Shown: positions 1 to 6,946 of the stretch, in pieces
Numbering within the stretch: position 1 is the stretch's first letter
How the letters are laid out: every line of letters begins with the position of its first letter
Source: CALAED01 sp937891035
GTDB taxonomy: Bacteria; Actinomycetota; Actinomycetes; Streptosporangiales; Streptosporangiaceae
DNA length: 21,008 bases
Direction: 5' to 3'
NCBI GenBank assembly: GCA_035642125.1
Contig: DASQSZ010000236.1
Span: 1-21,008 of the forward strand
Made by a program: the position numbers and the translations under genes
The notes under the pieces: generated by a model
The model's database searches: none
What the model was told of the DNA's origin: nothing
Seen by the model: only the letters and a program-made list of their open reading frames with translations

Positions 1-519
1 GACCAGCGCGCCGCCCTCGCCGGTGACGAACGCCTCGGGCAGCCGGACGATCCGGATCGTGCCGCGGACGTCGAGCTCCTCGATGGCCTCCTTGAGCGAC
101 TGTTCGGCGGGGCCGCCTTCGATCACCCCGAAGATGACCTCCTGGGCCCGTAGCGCGGTCGCGGCGATCATGGCGCCGTCCACCACCAGGTGCGGTGTCC
201 TGGTGAGCAGCATCTTGTCCTTGAAGCTGGCCGGCTCGCCCTCGGTGCCGTTGACGAGGATGATGGTGCGGGCGTTTCGGCTGTCGGCCGATCGCGCGAC
301 CGCGCGTAGCTTTCTCGCGAAGGGGAACGCCGCGCCGCCCCGGCCACGCAGGTCGACCGCCTCGGCGATGGCGACAAGCTGGCTGAACGACAGGTACGGC
401 GACCGGCCATGGATGCGGCGGTGCCCTTCCCTGTTGAGCCGGGCGAACCGGTCGAGCCCCTTGGTGAGGCGCGACGGCCCAAGCGCCGTGCCATGCGGCA
501 CGTCCACCATGGTGGTCAT
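1..519 (-). CDS. NuoF-like NADH dehydrogenase (FMN/NADH-binding) subunit, partial
   Basis: The 173 residues visible run off the left edge of the window, so the C-terminal part is missing. Residues 58-66 read RGRGGAAFP and residues 89-96 read VNGTEGEP, followed by FKDK and PHLVVDGA. These are the FMN and NADH-binding glycine-rich signatures of the 51-kDa NuoF/HoxF family, whose members oxidise NADH and pass electrons through FMN to an iron-sulfur cluster. The GEGGALV near the window edge sits where NuoF has CGEETAL. The ATG overlaps the TGA of the upstream gene as ATGA, so the two are probably translationally coupled; a second ATG three codons in is an alternative start. No NuoE or NuoG neighbour is visible. 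With a cytochrome b-like partner upstream, I infer a stand-alone NADH-to-membrane electron-transfer module rather than complex I. The final electron acceptor is unknown. Confidence 0.85.
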   Translation of the reverse strand, partial: MTTMVDVPHGTALGPSRLTKGLDRFARLNREGHRRIHGRSPYLSFSQLVAIAEAVDLRGRGGAAFPFARKLRAVARSADSRNARTIILVNGTEGEPASFKDKMLLTRTPHLVVDGAMIAATALRAQEVIFGVIEGGPAEQSLKEAIEELDVRGTIRIVRLPEAFVTGEGGALV

Positions 520-2021
520 CGACGCCCCCGCCGGATCCAGACCGAGGTCTCCGCGCGCAGGTTGGCCCAGAACTCGACCTCATCGATGTCAGGGGTGACG
601 ATGGGCCTGGCCGCGCCGGCGGTCCCGCGTCGCGACCGCCACGGGAACAACGGGAAGCGCTCGACGGCGTCGAGCCAGTGCCGTGGCTGGCGATCTTCGT
701 TCGGGCGCGCCTGATCCCGCTGACGCCGCTGACCCCGCGATGCGGCGGGCCGCCCCGCCCCCGGCCGGTCGGGGATCAGCAACCGCTCGCGCTGCGCCTC
801 GGGCGCGCGGGGCTGGGCGCTCGCCGCCGGCCGCAGCGGCTCGCGCGAGCGCGGATCCGCGCCGGTGCCGACGGGTACCGCGGGCGGAACGTACTCGGGC
901 GGGCGCCCGGGCTCGTACGGAGGCGTGCGCTCCATCGGCCCCGTCGTCCAAAGTGGGCCTGTCGTCCAAAGGGGGCCCGTCGTCCGTTCGATCGGCCCGG
1001 TGCTGCGCTCAAGCGGTCCCGTCGTCCGTTCGAGCGGTCCCGTCGTGCGCTCAAGCGGTCCCGTCGTGCGCTCAAGCGGCCCTGTCGTCCGTTCGAGCGG
1101 CCCGGTGGTGCGTTCCTCGATCGGCCCTGTCGTACGGCCGGGGCCCTGGGGGCCCTCGTACGGCGGCCTCGGTCCGCGCCGGGACACGGCCTCGCGCAGC
1201 GGTACGGACGGCCTCGGCGGCGGGGCGGCTTCGCGCGGCCGGGCGTCGCCCGAGGGCCGTACCCGCTCCGGTGGCCGGGTGCCGCCACCACGCCGCGTAC
1301 GGTCCGGTCCGGTCCGCCGCCGGTCACGGTTCTCGCGAGCGGGTGATCGCGGCTGTTCGCCGGCGAGGTCGGCGGACTCCGGCCGTGCCCTACGCATCCC
1401 GGGGAACGGGCCGAACAGCCTGAAGAGGAGGGCGATCACGACCATACAGAGGCACACCGCATAGCTCACGGTCACCCAGGTGCCCTTGACCTGCCGTCCC
1501 GCGCTCAGCCCGTGCGCGATCGTGATCGGCCAGCTGAGGTAGGCGATGCCGTGGACGATCCGCCACACCCACGGGCGGGATGCGTTGACGAAGCGGGCGC
1601 GCATCTTCCCGACCACGTACACCACGATCATGAGGTCGGCCGCGATGGTGCCGAGCCCGGTCGCGATGAGCCGGCTGTCGGTCTCGAGGAACGGCACCAC
1701 CGCGTCCACCAGGTGGACGTTCTCGGCCAAGATCTGCATGACGATATGGGTGGCGAGGAAACCGAGGCCGAGCAGCCCGAAGCCCCGGTGGATGCCCTGG
1801 GCGATGACGCGATGACGCACCGGCACGAGGCGGTCGGCCGCCAGCAGGCCCCAGACGACCGCCCCGGTGAACGCGATGAGGCTGAACACGCCCGAGTAGT
1901 ACGTGAGGAACCCTTGCGTCACCGCGGCCGCGTAAGCGCCGGGCTGGGTGGCCACCACGGGATACATCCCGACCGAGGCCAGCACCACGGCAAGACAGAC
2001 AAGCACCCGTTTAGCCGTCAT
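516..2021 (-). CDS. Ferric reductase/cytochrome b-like membrane protein with TTGP-repeat cytoplasmic tail
   Basis: This 501-residue protein has two parts. Residues 1-205 hold about six membrane helices (near 5-25, 41-62, 80-99, 117-139, 153-172 and 184-204) with histidines at 78, 92, 157 and 170 in the contexts HRG, THI, VHG and AHG. That pattern suits bis-histidine heme b ligation in the ferric reductase-like/cytochrome b family. Residues 206-501 are Arg/Pro-rich and probably disordered, and include ten TTGP or STGP repeats at 297-362. The very C-terminus (478-495, PDIDEVEFWANLRAETSVW) looks more ordered and could be a docking peptide. No flavin or NADPH domain is fused; the NuoF-like protein encoded next, overlapping by 4 bp, may take that role. 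The start lies 7 bp after the upstream stop and has only a weak ribosome-binding site, consistent with coupled translation. Heme binding is inferred, not shown. Confidence 0.8.
   Translation of the reverse strand: MTAKRVLVCLAVVLASVGMYPVVATQPGAYAAAVTQGFLTYYSGVFSLIAFTGAVVWGLLAADRLVPVRHRVIAQGIHRGFGLLGLGFLATHIVMQILAENVHLVDAVVPFLETDSRLIATGLGTIAADLMIVVYVVGKMRARFVNASRPWVWRIVHGIAYLSWPITIAHGLSAGRQVKGTWVTVSYAVCLCMVVIALLFRLFGPFPGMRRARPESADLAGEQPRSPARENRDRRRTGPDRTRRGGGTRPPERVRPSGDARPREAAPPPRPSVPLREAVSRRGPRPPYEGPQGPGRTTGPIEERTTGPLERTTGPLERTTGPLERTTGPLERTTGPLERSTGPIERTTGPLWTTGPLWTTGPMERTPPYEPGRPPEYVPPAVPVGTGADPRSREPLRPAASAQPRAPEAQRERLLIPDRPGAGRPAASRGQRRQRDQARPNEDRQPRHWLDAVERFPLFPWRSRRGTAGAARPIVTPDIDEVEFWANLRAETSVWIRRGRR
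924..1136 (-). repeat. In-frame 21-bp (and 18-bp) tandem repeat encoding RTTGPLE units
   Basis: The repeat encodes residues 296-366 of the cytochrome b-like protein. Five perfect seven-residue units RTTGPLE (304-338) are flanked by variants (RTTGPIEE, RSTGPIE, RTTGPLW, TTGPLW, TTGPME), giving ten TTGP/STGP cores. At DNA level the units alternate between two close versions that differ at silent positions, such as gcgctcaag and ccgttcgag. The repeats are therefore not a single recent expansion, and the peptide has probably been kept under selection. Length variation between strains would be expected. Confidence 0.9.
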
Positions 2022-2028
2022 AGGCCCG

Positions 2029-3243
2029 TCAAGTCTTCTTCACCGAGCGTGGCTCCTTGGGTGTGGGCAGCAGCGGCGACGGCCTGGTGGACGGCTCCGC
2101 CGGGTTGCCCGGCGTGTCGGATTCGTTCGGGGAGCCGGTCAGACCAGGCAATCCGGGCAGTCCGGGCCCCTTGGGCACGCCGAGGTTGACCACGTCCTCA
2201 CCGGGCAGTACCTGCCGATCGTCGCGGACGGCCACGTACCGATCGAGGTCGGTGCCCTCGTGGAAGGTCCAGCCGCCGACCGTATGGCCGGCGATGGATA
2301 CCACGCGGTCGGCCTGGCGCAGCGCGAACCGCACCTGTGGCTCGTCCGAGCCGCCGCCGCACGGATGGTCGGTGCCGACCTTGCCCAGGTACGTGCCGCG
2401 CTTGACGATGTCGCCCGGCGTGAGCTTGGGCTGGTTGGTCAGCTGGTAGTACTCGGTGGCCAGGCCGTTCGAGTGGATCAACATGATCAGCCCGCCGCCC
2501 GACGAGGTGGTGCAAAAGCGGTAGACCCGGCCATCGGCCGCGGCGAGGACCTTGCCGTCGCCGCCGGTGAATCCCACGCCGTACCGGTCGGCCACGAGGG
2601 ACCAGGTCTGCCCCTGCAGCCAGGGGAGCATCAGGTCGTTGGTGTCCGTCCTCGACCCCGAAGCGCCCGAGCTGTAGCGGGCCAGCAACTGCCGTTCCGA
2701 GTTCGGTATGAGACTCGCGGGGGCCGCCTCCAGGAACGTAGTGAACGCCTTGGTGCCGGAGAAGGCGACCCGCCATTGCCGCCCGACGACGCGGGCGAGG
2801 AACAGCGACACCTCGGGCATCGCCTGGCTGCCCTTGGGCGGCGGCAGGGCCGTCGTGCCGAAGGTCCAGGTCCGCGTGGACCGAGTCTCTTGGACGATCG
2901 GCCGGCCGGTCGTCTTCGTCCCGTATGTACGTCGCGCGAGGGCGCCCCGCTGCGCGAGCGCCGCCTGTTGAACCGTGGTGGTGAGCGCGGCCAGCCTGAT
3001 CGGCGGCCGCGCCGTCTGAGTCGCCTGCGAGGGGCGGACGGCATCGGAAGGCTGCGCGTTGGACGGATCAGGTACCTCCGTGATCGATCCGCGCACGCCA
3101 AAAGCCGAGATCGCCACGCGCTCGATGATCGCACTCAGCACTATGACGAGCCCGATGTTGGTCACCAGGGCGATCCTGCTGATGCGGTTGACCCTGGCGA
3201 GCAGAGACGAGCCGCCGCCCCTACCTGGTTTACGCCTCGACAC
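2029..3243 (-). CDS. Membrane-anchored LasA/M23-like protein, catalytically degenerate
   Basis: I place the start at the GTG at 3243 (404 residues) because GAAAGGAAAG lies just upstream; an ATG 72 bp earlier is in frame but has no ribosome-binding site. Residues 1-20 are basic and 23-45 form a signal anchor. Residues 206-328 match the LasA branch of the M23 endopeptidases: LPWLQGQTW, GGDGKVLAAADG, IHSNGLATEYY, LTPGD, GTYLGKVGTDHPCGGGS and GGWTF. The expected zinc and catalytic residues are absent. The family YYHL is YYQL here (Q267), HVHF is QVRF (Q303, R305), and the first His/Asp pair is replaced by ADRYGVGF. Cys244 and Cys295 could form the family disulfide. The tail (356-395) is Gly/Pro-rich with GLPGLPGL. 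It is probably an envelope-binding pseudoenzyme and the first gene of the electron-transfer operon. Confidence 0.8.
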   Translation of the reverse strand: MSRRKPGRGGGSSLLARVNRISRIALVTNIGLVIVLSAIIERVAISAFGVRGSITEVPDPSNAQPSDAVRPSQATQTARPPIRLAALTTTVQQAALAQRGALARRTYGTKTTGRPIVQETRSTRTWTFGTTALPPPKGSQAMPEVSLFLARVVGRQWRVAFSGTKAFTTFLEAAPASLIPNSERQLLARYSSGASGSRTDTNDLMLPWLQGQTWSLVADRYGVGFTGGDGKVLAAADGRVYRFCTTSSGGGLIMLIHSNGLATEYYQLTNQPKLTPGDIVKRGTYLGKVGTDHPCGGGSDEPQVRFALRQADRVVSIAGHTVGGWTFHEGTDLDRYVAVRDDRQVLPGEDVVNLGVPKGPGLPGLPGLTGSPNESDTPGNPAEPSTRPSPLLPTPKEPRSVKKT

Positions 3244-3931
3244 CGTCTTTCCTTTCGGGAACACGATGATCCAGCAGACGGAGCTTATGCGCCTCTCGGT
3301 GCGCACGGCTACCAAAGTGGCAAGATGGACATCGCTTCGCAGGTAAGCGGCTGATCACGGGGCAATAACATATGCGCGATAGCGAATTTCAGAACGCCAT
3401 GCTCTCTTGCCGTCACAGCCGGTAACGCGGTTGTAAATCTCGTTAAGCCGGGGTCCCCCCAGGTGAGCCGGGCCGCCGCGCACGCGCTGCGACGGGTCGG
3501 TTCCCCATCGTCGTTACAGGGAGTTCCGTACGCGATCGTACGAGATCGCCGGGTCCGTACGGGGAGCGTCGTGAGGAGATTTCCTTGAGTCGTCGTCTCC
3601 GGGGGCGATCCGCTTCAGTGGCCGTGGCGACCCTACGTTCCGTTCGCAGGGGTGTTGAACCCGCGCCGGCCGACACCGGGCCGGCGGGCCGTCGGCAGGT
3701 CCGCCTCCACTCCCGATCCCCGGCGGTCCGGTGCCGGTGCCCCGTGGGGAGCGGCCGTGGGTGGCCGAGCGGCACCCCGCCCCGGCCCGCACAGGAGCCA
3801 GAGCGGGGCGTATGGGAGCGCGCGGGAACGTATCGGCCGGGGACGACGCCGTTGCCGTCCACGGCCGACGCGCGCGGGGCGCGGCGGGGCGCGACCCGGG
3901 TGAGGTCGCGCGGTGTGCCGTCGGCCATGGG
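3244..3931. other. Intergenic region of 688 bp with no convincing gene
   Basis: Bases 3360-3440 are the most AT-rich stretch nearby (cgaatttc, ataacatatg, ttgtaaat) and most likely hold the promoter of the minus-strand operon beginning at 3243. Around 3527-3542 there is CGTACGCGATCGTACG, with CGTACG arms. Bases 3443-3928 are open on the minus strand from an ATG only 3 bp beyond the RlpA-like stop. The predicted product is an Arg/Pro-rich low-complexity chain that I do not trust. A plus-strand TTG at 3585 is preceded by GAGGAG, but its frame has poor third-position GC. I assign no gene here. Confidence 0.5.
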
Positions 3932-4558
3932 TCACCTGCCCCAGGCGAGGTCGTAGCCGGTGCCCGAGCGGACGTACCGGCGGCCGCCGCCGAGCTCGAG
4001 AACCGTGAACGACACGGTGACCGCGTTCGATCGGCGGCCCGTCAGATCGGCCATCATCTTCTCCGAAAGGTCGATGATCGCCGGTGGGCGATGCTGTCTG
4101 ACCGCCCACTGGGCGGGGCCGAAGTCCAAGACCTCCCCGGTGACGCTCTTACCGCGGTAGGTGATCCTGACCTTGGTGCCGAGCGGCCAGTACGGGCTGG
4201 CGAGTGTCTTGTAGGACATGGGCCGGCCCGACGCGGTCTGGGCGCCCCAGAACGAGGTGGCGGTGGACCGTCCGCTCGGCAGTCCCTTCTTCCTTGTGGG
4301 TTTTCTGTCCGTCTCTCGGGAAGTGCCCGCGACGATCCTCTTCTTGGGGCTGGAACTGGGCTTGGCCTTGTGCTTCGCCCGCGCCTTCGTGTGGTGCTTC
4401 GACGCATGTGGCCGCCCGCTCGAAGCCGACATCGACTCGTGGGCCGCCGTGCCGATTTCGAGGTCGCCGTCCAGGGCGACCGCCGTCATGGCGAGGCTCC
4501 CAGCGAGCACGGTGCCGGTGGCGCTCATGAGGATCGCGGTCGTCGTGCGCCTTTGCAT
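3932..4558 (-). CDS. Secreted RlpA-like double-psi beta-barrel protein
   Basis: The ATG at 4558 gives 208 residues and is preceded by GAGAGGAA at good spacing; an ATG 14 codons earlier lacks this. Residues 1-29 form a signal peptide (basic MQRRTT, then a hydrophobic stretch). A His/Lys/Ser-rich linker (50-95) follows, then an RlpA/expansin-like barrel at about 97-190 with TSFWGAQTASG, PLGTKVRI, DFGPA and IIDLS. RlpA proteins bind or cleave denuded peptidoglycan glycan strands. The residues normally called catalytic look altered: the Glu of the SGE motif is Arg112, and the His of the TAAH motif is missing (TLASPYWP), while the Asp of D-x-GP is kept (D145). It may therefore bind rather than cut glycan, which is inference. 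The positively charged linker suits wall association. It is probably transcribed alone. Confidence 0.8.
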   Translation of the reverse strand: MQRRTTTAILMSATGTVLAGSLAMTAVALDGDLEIGTAAHESMSASSGRPHASKHHTKARAKHKAKPSSSPKKRIVAGTSRETDRKPTRKKGLPSGRSTATSFWGAQTASGRPMSYKTLASPYWPLGTKVRITYRGKSVTGEVLDFGPAQWAVRQHRPPAIIDLSEKMMADLTGRRSNAVTVSFTVLELGGGRRYVRSGTGYDLAWGR

Positions 4559-4943
4559 GGAGTTCCTCTCAGTGGGGGACAGATCGCCGCACGTCGCCAT
4601 GGCGAGAGGTCACGCCGATGACGAAGCGGTGGATGCGAACCGAGTCGCGGAGGAAGCCGTCGCCAATGCGCATGCCGCTTTTGGGCAGCACTGATCGAGG
4701 GCCTGGCGGCCCCGTTCAGAGGAGTTCGGCGCCGATCACGATGCGACCAGGGCGACGGGATGCGTCACCGGTCGCATGGCGGGGTTCGGCCTGCCCGCGC
4801 GGATCGGCGGGGGGCGACGGCGGCGTTTGCCGACTTTATGGAACTTTGGGGGATCTACTTGCCAAAACACCGGCAAGTAGGGAGTTAACCATACGAATCA
4901 AGCAAAACGCCGGGCTGAAAGGTAGATCTTTTGGGCGGGGGTC
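4559..4943. other. Leader/intergenic region between YbhN-like and RlpA-like genes
   Basis: These 385 bp hold no supported gene. The part near the RlpA-like start is GC-rich and could be a long 5' leader. I looked for the c-di-AMP (ydaO) riboswitch common before actinobacterial wall-hydrolase genes and could not find its conserved core. An AT-rich part (4825-4920), with an inverted repeat at 4855-4880, is the probable promoter zone for the RlpA-like gene and the 3' end of the YbhN-like transcript. Confidence 0.5.
4855..4880. promoter_or_regulatory. Perfect 9-bp inverted repeat (operator or stem-loop)
   Basis: CTACTTGCC and GGCAAGTAG are perfect inverse complements separated by 8 bp. The site lies 64 bp downstream of the minus-strand YbhN-like stop and about 300 bp upstream of the RlpA-like start. 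There is no T-run after it on either strand, so an operator is as likely as a terminator. The minus strand reads TTGGCA within the repeat and CATAAAGT about 20 bp later, a possible but badly spaced promoter. Confidence 0.45.
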
Positions 4944-5882
4944 TCACGGGGCGGTAAAGGTCGATTCGCCCCGGGAAGCAGGATCCGTCCTTCGGGGGCG
5001 GAACAGCGCGCGGCGGGCGGCGAGCACGCCGACCGGCACCGGCGCCCAGTGGGTGATGACGCGAAAGAGGACCACCGACTGAATCGCGGGGCCGGTCGCC
5101 ACGCCGAGCGCCAGCAGCGCGCCGACCAGGACGGCCTCGGTCGAGCCGAGCCCGGCGGGGACCGGCACCAGTCCGCTGAGGCTCGCCCCGATGAGATAGG
5201 CGACGATCAGCGTCCCGGCCCGGCCCGGCTCGGCGGCGCCGGGGACGGCGAGCACGCTGAGCGCGAAGGCGATGCCCATGCTGAGGGTGGTGGCGGCCGA
5301 GGCGGCCATCGTGATGAACAGATCGCGGGGACGCCGTACCAGCCCGGCCACCCCGGCACGGGCGTCGGCCCAGCGGCCGTCATCGTCGTCGGTCCGGCGT
5401 CGGTGCCGACGGAGCAGCACGGTGACCGCCGCGACCCCACTGGCGGCGGCTATTACGAGAACGCGCCAATCGGCCGCGGCCTCGTACAGCGACGTGAGCA
5501 CCTCGCCGCCGGCCAGCGGGCTCGCGACCGCGATCATCGGCAGGTCGGCGAGCCCGCCCAGCACGTGCATGGCCGCGACGGCGGCGATCGCGGCCCGCAG
5601 CGGGATGCCGTGGCAGGTGAGAAACCGTACGTTCACGGCGGAGCCGCCGAGCCCGCTCGGCGTCACCCGGTTCGCCGCGGCGGCGGTGAACTGGGTCATG
5701 ACGGTGTCCAGCAGCGGAAGCCGGGTGCCGACCGCGGCCCGCAGGGCGATCGCCGCCAGTACGTAATGCGCCACGGCCAGCGCGATGAGTGCAGGCACGT
5801 ACGCCCAGCGCAGCTCCACGTGCCCAGCGTCTCCCGTCAATCTGACGACCGTGCTGCCGCGCCCTGCCGCCAAGGCGAACAC
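4944..5882 (-). CDS. YbhN/UPF0104-type lysylphosphatidylglycerol synthase-like membrane protein
   Basis: This 312-residue integral membrane protein starts at a GTG with a weak ribosome-binding site. Two signatures place it in the family of flippase-like domains also found in MprF: NRVTPSGLGGSAVNVRFL at 71-88 and VPVPAGLGSTEAVLVG at 239-254. About seven to eight hydrophobic segments are visible (near 28-50, 61-75, 96-121, 139-158, 189-213, 224-243, 248-262 and 267-289), with an Arg/Asp-rich cytoplasmic loop at 158-186. Members are thought to move or modify lipids or polyprenyl-linked sugars. No synthase domain is fused, so the substrate cannot be named. It appears monocistronic, and the next gene upstream is divergent. 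Confidence 0.8.
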   Translation of the reverse strand: MFALAAGRGSTVVRLTGDAGHVELRWAYVPALIALAVAHYVLAAIALRAAVGTRLPLLDTVMTQFTAAAANRVTPSGLGGSAVNVRFLTCHGIPLRAAIAAVAAMHVLGGLADLPMIAVASPLAGGEVLTSLYEAAADWRVLVIAAASGVAAVTVLLRRHRRRTDDDDGRWADARAGVAGLVRRPRDLFITMAASAATTLSMGIAFALSVLAVPGAAEPGRAGTLIVAYLIGASLSGLVPVPAGLGSTEAVLVGALLALGVATGPAIQSVVLFRVITHWAPVPVGVLAARRALFRPRRTDPASRGESTFTAP

Positions 5883-6060
5883 AGAGTGTTCTGCCGAGGT
5901 CGTTGAGCCGCCCGAACTCGGTCGCGATCAGGGGATGATCGCTCGAGCGGCGCGGGACGCATGCGACATACTCACCCTCCAGGATCGGGCGACCCGGCAG
6001 GATGTCAAGCTCGGATGGAACTCTTCGATGCGGCGGTCGACCGCTGCATAAGGTCGGGAC

Positions 6061-6657
6061 ATGCCCCAGACCATCGTCTTTGATCTGTTCGGAGTCATCG
6101 CGCGTACTCAGACTGAGGCGGCCATGCGGCGCATAGAGGAGTTGGCCGGCGTGTCGGGGCCGGCGTTCTGGGAGGCGTACTGGGCCGGCCGCCCGGCCTA
6201 CGACGCGCGGCAGCCCAGCGTGGACTACTGGGCGGGGGTCGGGCAGCGGCTCAACGCGCGGTTCGCCCTGGAAACGGTCGCCGCGCTGATCGAGGCGGAC
6301 CTAGAGAGCTGGACCGAGGTCGACGACCAGATGGTCGAGGTCATCGCCGAACTGGCCGCGCAGGGCCGCGCGCTGGGTCTGCTCTCCAACATCATCACCG
6401 ACCTGGTGCCGGTGTTCGAACGGCGCCATGATCACTGGTTGCGGCATTTCACCGCCCGTACGTACTCGTGCCGGATCGGGGTCGCCAAGCCCCACCCGCG
6501 CGCGTACCGGATCTGCGCCGAGCAGCTCGGTGTCGGCCCGCGTGACGTGTTGTTCTTCGACGACAGAGAGGGCAACGTCGTGGCCGCCCGCGAGGCCGGG
6601 ATGACCGCTGAGGTGTTCACCTCACCGGCTCAGGTGCGCCGCCGCCTCGGCCTCTGA
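6061..6657 (+). CDS. HAD-superfamily hydrolase (subfamily IA)
   Basis: The product is 198 residues, a normal length for the family. Motif I is VFDLFGV with nucleophile Asp8; the second Asp is replaced by Phe10, as in the YihX-like branch whose motif is FDLGNV. Motif II is LLSN (Ser109, Asn110), motif III is Lys143 in AKPHPRAY, and motif IV is FFDD (Asp167, Asp168) followed by GNVVAAREAGM. The alpha-helical cap lies at about 17-90. Substrates in this branch are small phosphorylated or halogenated compounds and cannot be predicted here. Loss of the second motif I Asp may lower phosphatase efficiency or shift the chemistry. TAAGGT ends 6 bp before the ATG, so the message may be leaderless, although AAGGT could also act as a weak ribosome-binding site. 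Confidence 0.88.
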   Translation: MPQTIVFDLFGVIARTQTEAAMRRIEELAGVSGPAFWEAYWAGRPAYDARQPSVDYWAGVGQRLNARFALETVAALIEADLESWTEVDDQMVEVIAELAAQGRALGLLSNIITDLVPVFERRHDHWLRHFTARTYSCRIGVAKPHPRAYRICAEQLGVGPRDVLFFDDREGNVVAAREAGMTAEVFTSPAQVRRRLGL

Positions 6658-6946
6658 GCTTGTTATTTCAAGCGCCTGCCCGAGCCGGGCCTCACGGCCT
6701 TAGAACGACGAAACCCTGGCCAGCTCAACGAGCCAATCGAGGCGCATGTTAAGGAAAGAGCTCGGCGTAGATCCCCATCTCGCAGCTCCGCACTCCGCCT
6801 AACGGGGCGACGACACCGGGCCGAAACCCCGCATGCGTTTTTCCACAGAACGCCGTTCTAATTGGCCGGTCGCCCCCGGCAGGTGACCCTGCTGCCATCC
6901 CCGCCCTCATCAGGGCGGGGATTCAGCCGATCCTGGGGAGGCGGTC
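6658..6946 (+). other. Intergenic region between HAD gene and the Cys-rich orphan gene
   Basis: The region is lower in GC than its surroundings and has no convincing reading frame. It contains a short hairpin GCCCG-AGC-CGGGC at 6678-6690 that may end the HAD transcript. A run of T near 6839 precedes an AT-rich patch (ttctaattgg) that may be the promoter of the next gene. The strong hairpin at 6897-6922 is listed separately. Confidence 0.5.
6897..6922. repeat. Perfect 11-bp GC hairpin, IS200/IS605-end-like
   Basis: ATCCCCGCCCT and AGGGCGGGGAT are perfect inverse complements around a four-base CATC loop. The hairpin sits 12 bp upstream of the GGGGAGG ribosome-binding site of the next gene, so it probably lies in that gene's leader. 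The arm sequence is very like the subterminal palindromes of IS200/IS605-family elements from memory of those ends. No transposase or TnpB is present, so it would be a relic or a domesticated hairpin. Confidence 0.55.

Noticed and set aside
865..1464. Plus-strand 199-codon frame encoding a GPVVRSS-type repeat protein
   Set aside because: It is the antisense reading of the RTTGPLE repeats; the minus strand has a coherent membrane protein in an operon.
3585..3956. Plus-strand TTG-start gene with GAGGAG ribosome-binding site
   Set aside because: Third-position GC is poor and the product is Arg/Pro-rich without recognisable features; the site is probably chance.
4559..4943. Possible c-di-AMP riboswitch before the RlpA-like gene
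   Set aside because: The genomic context fits, but I could not find the conserved core elements of the ydaO motif.
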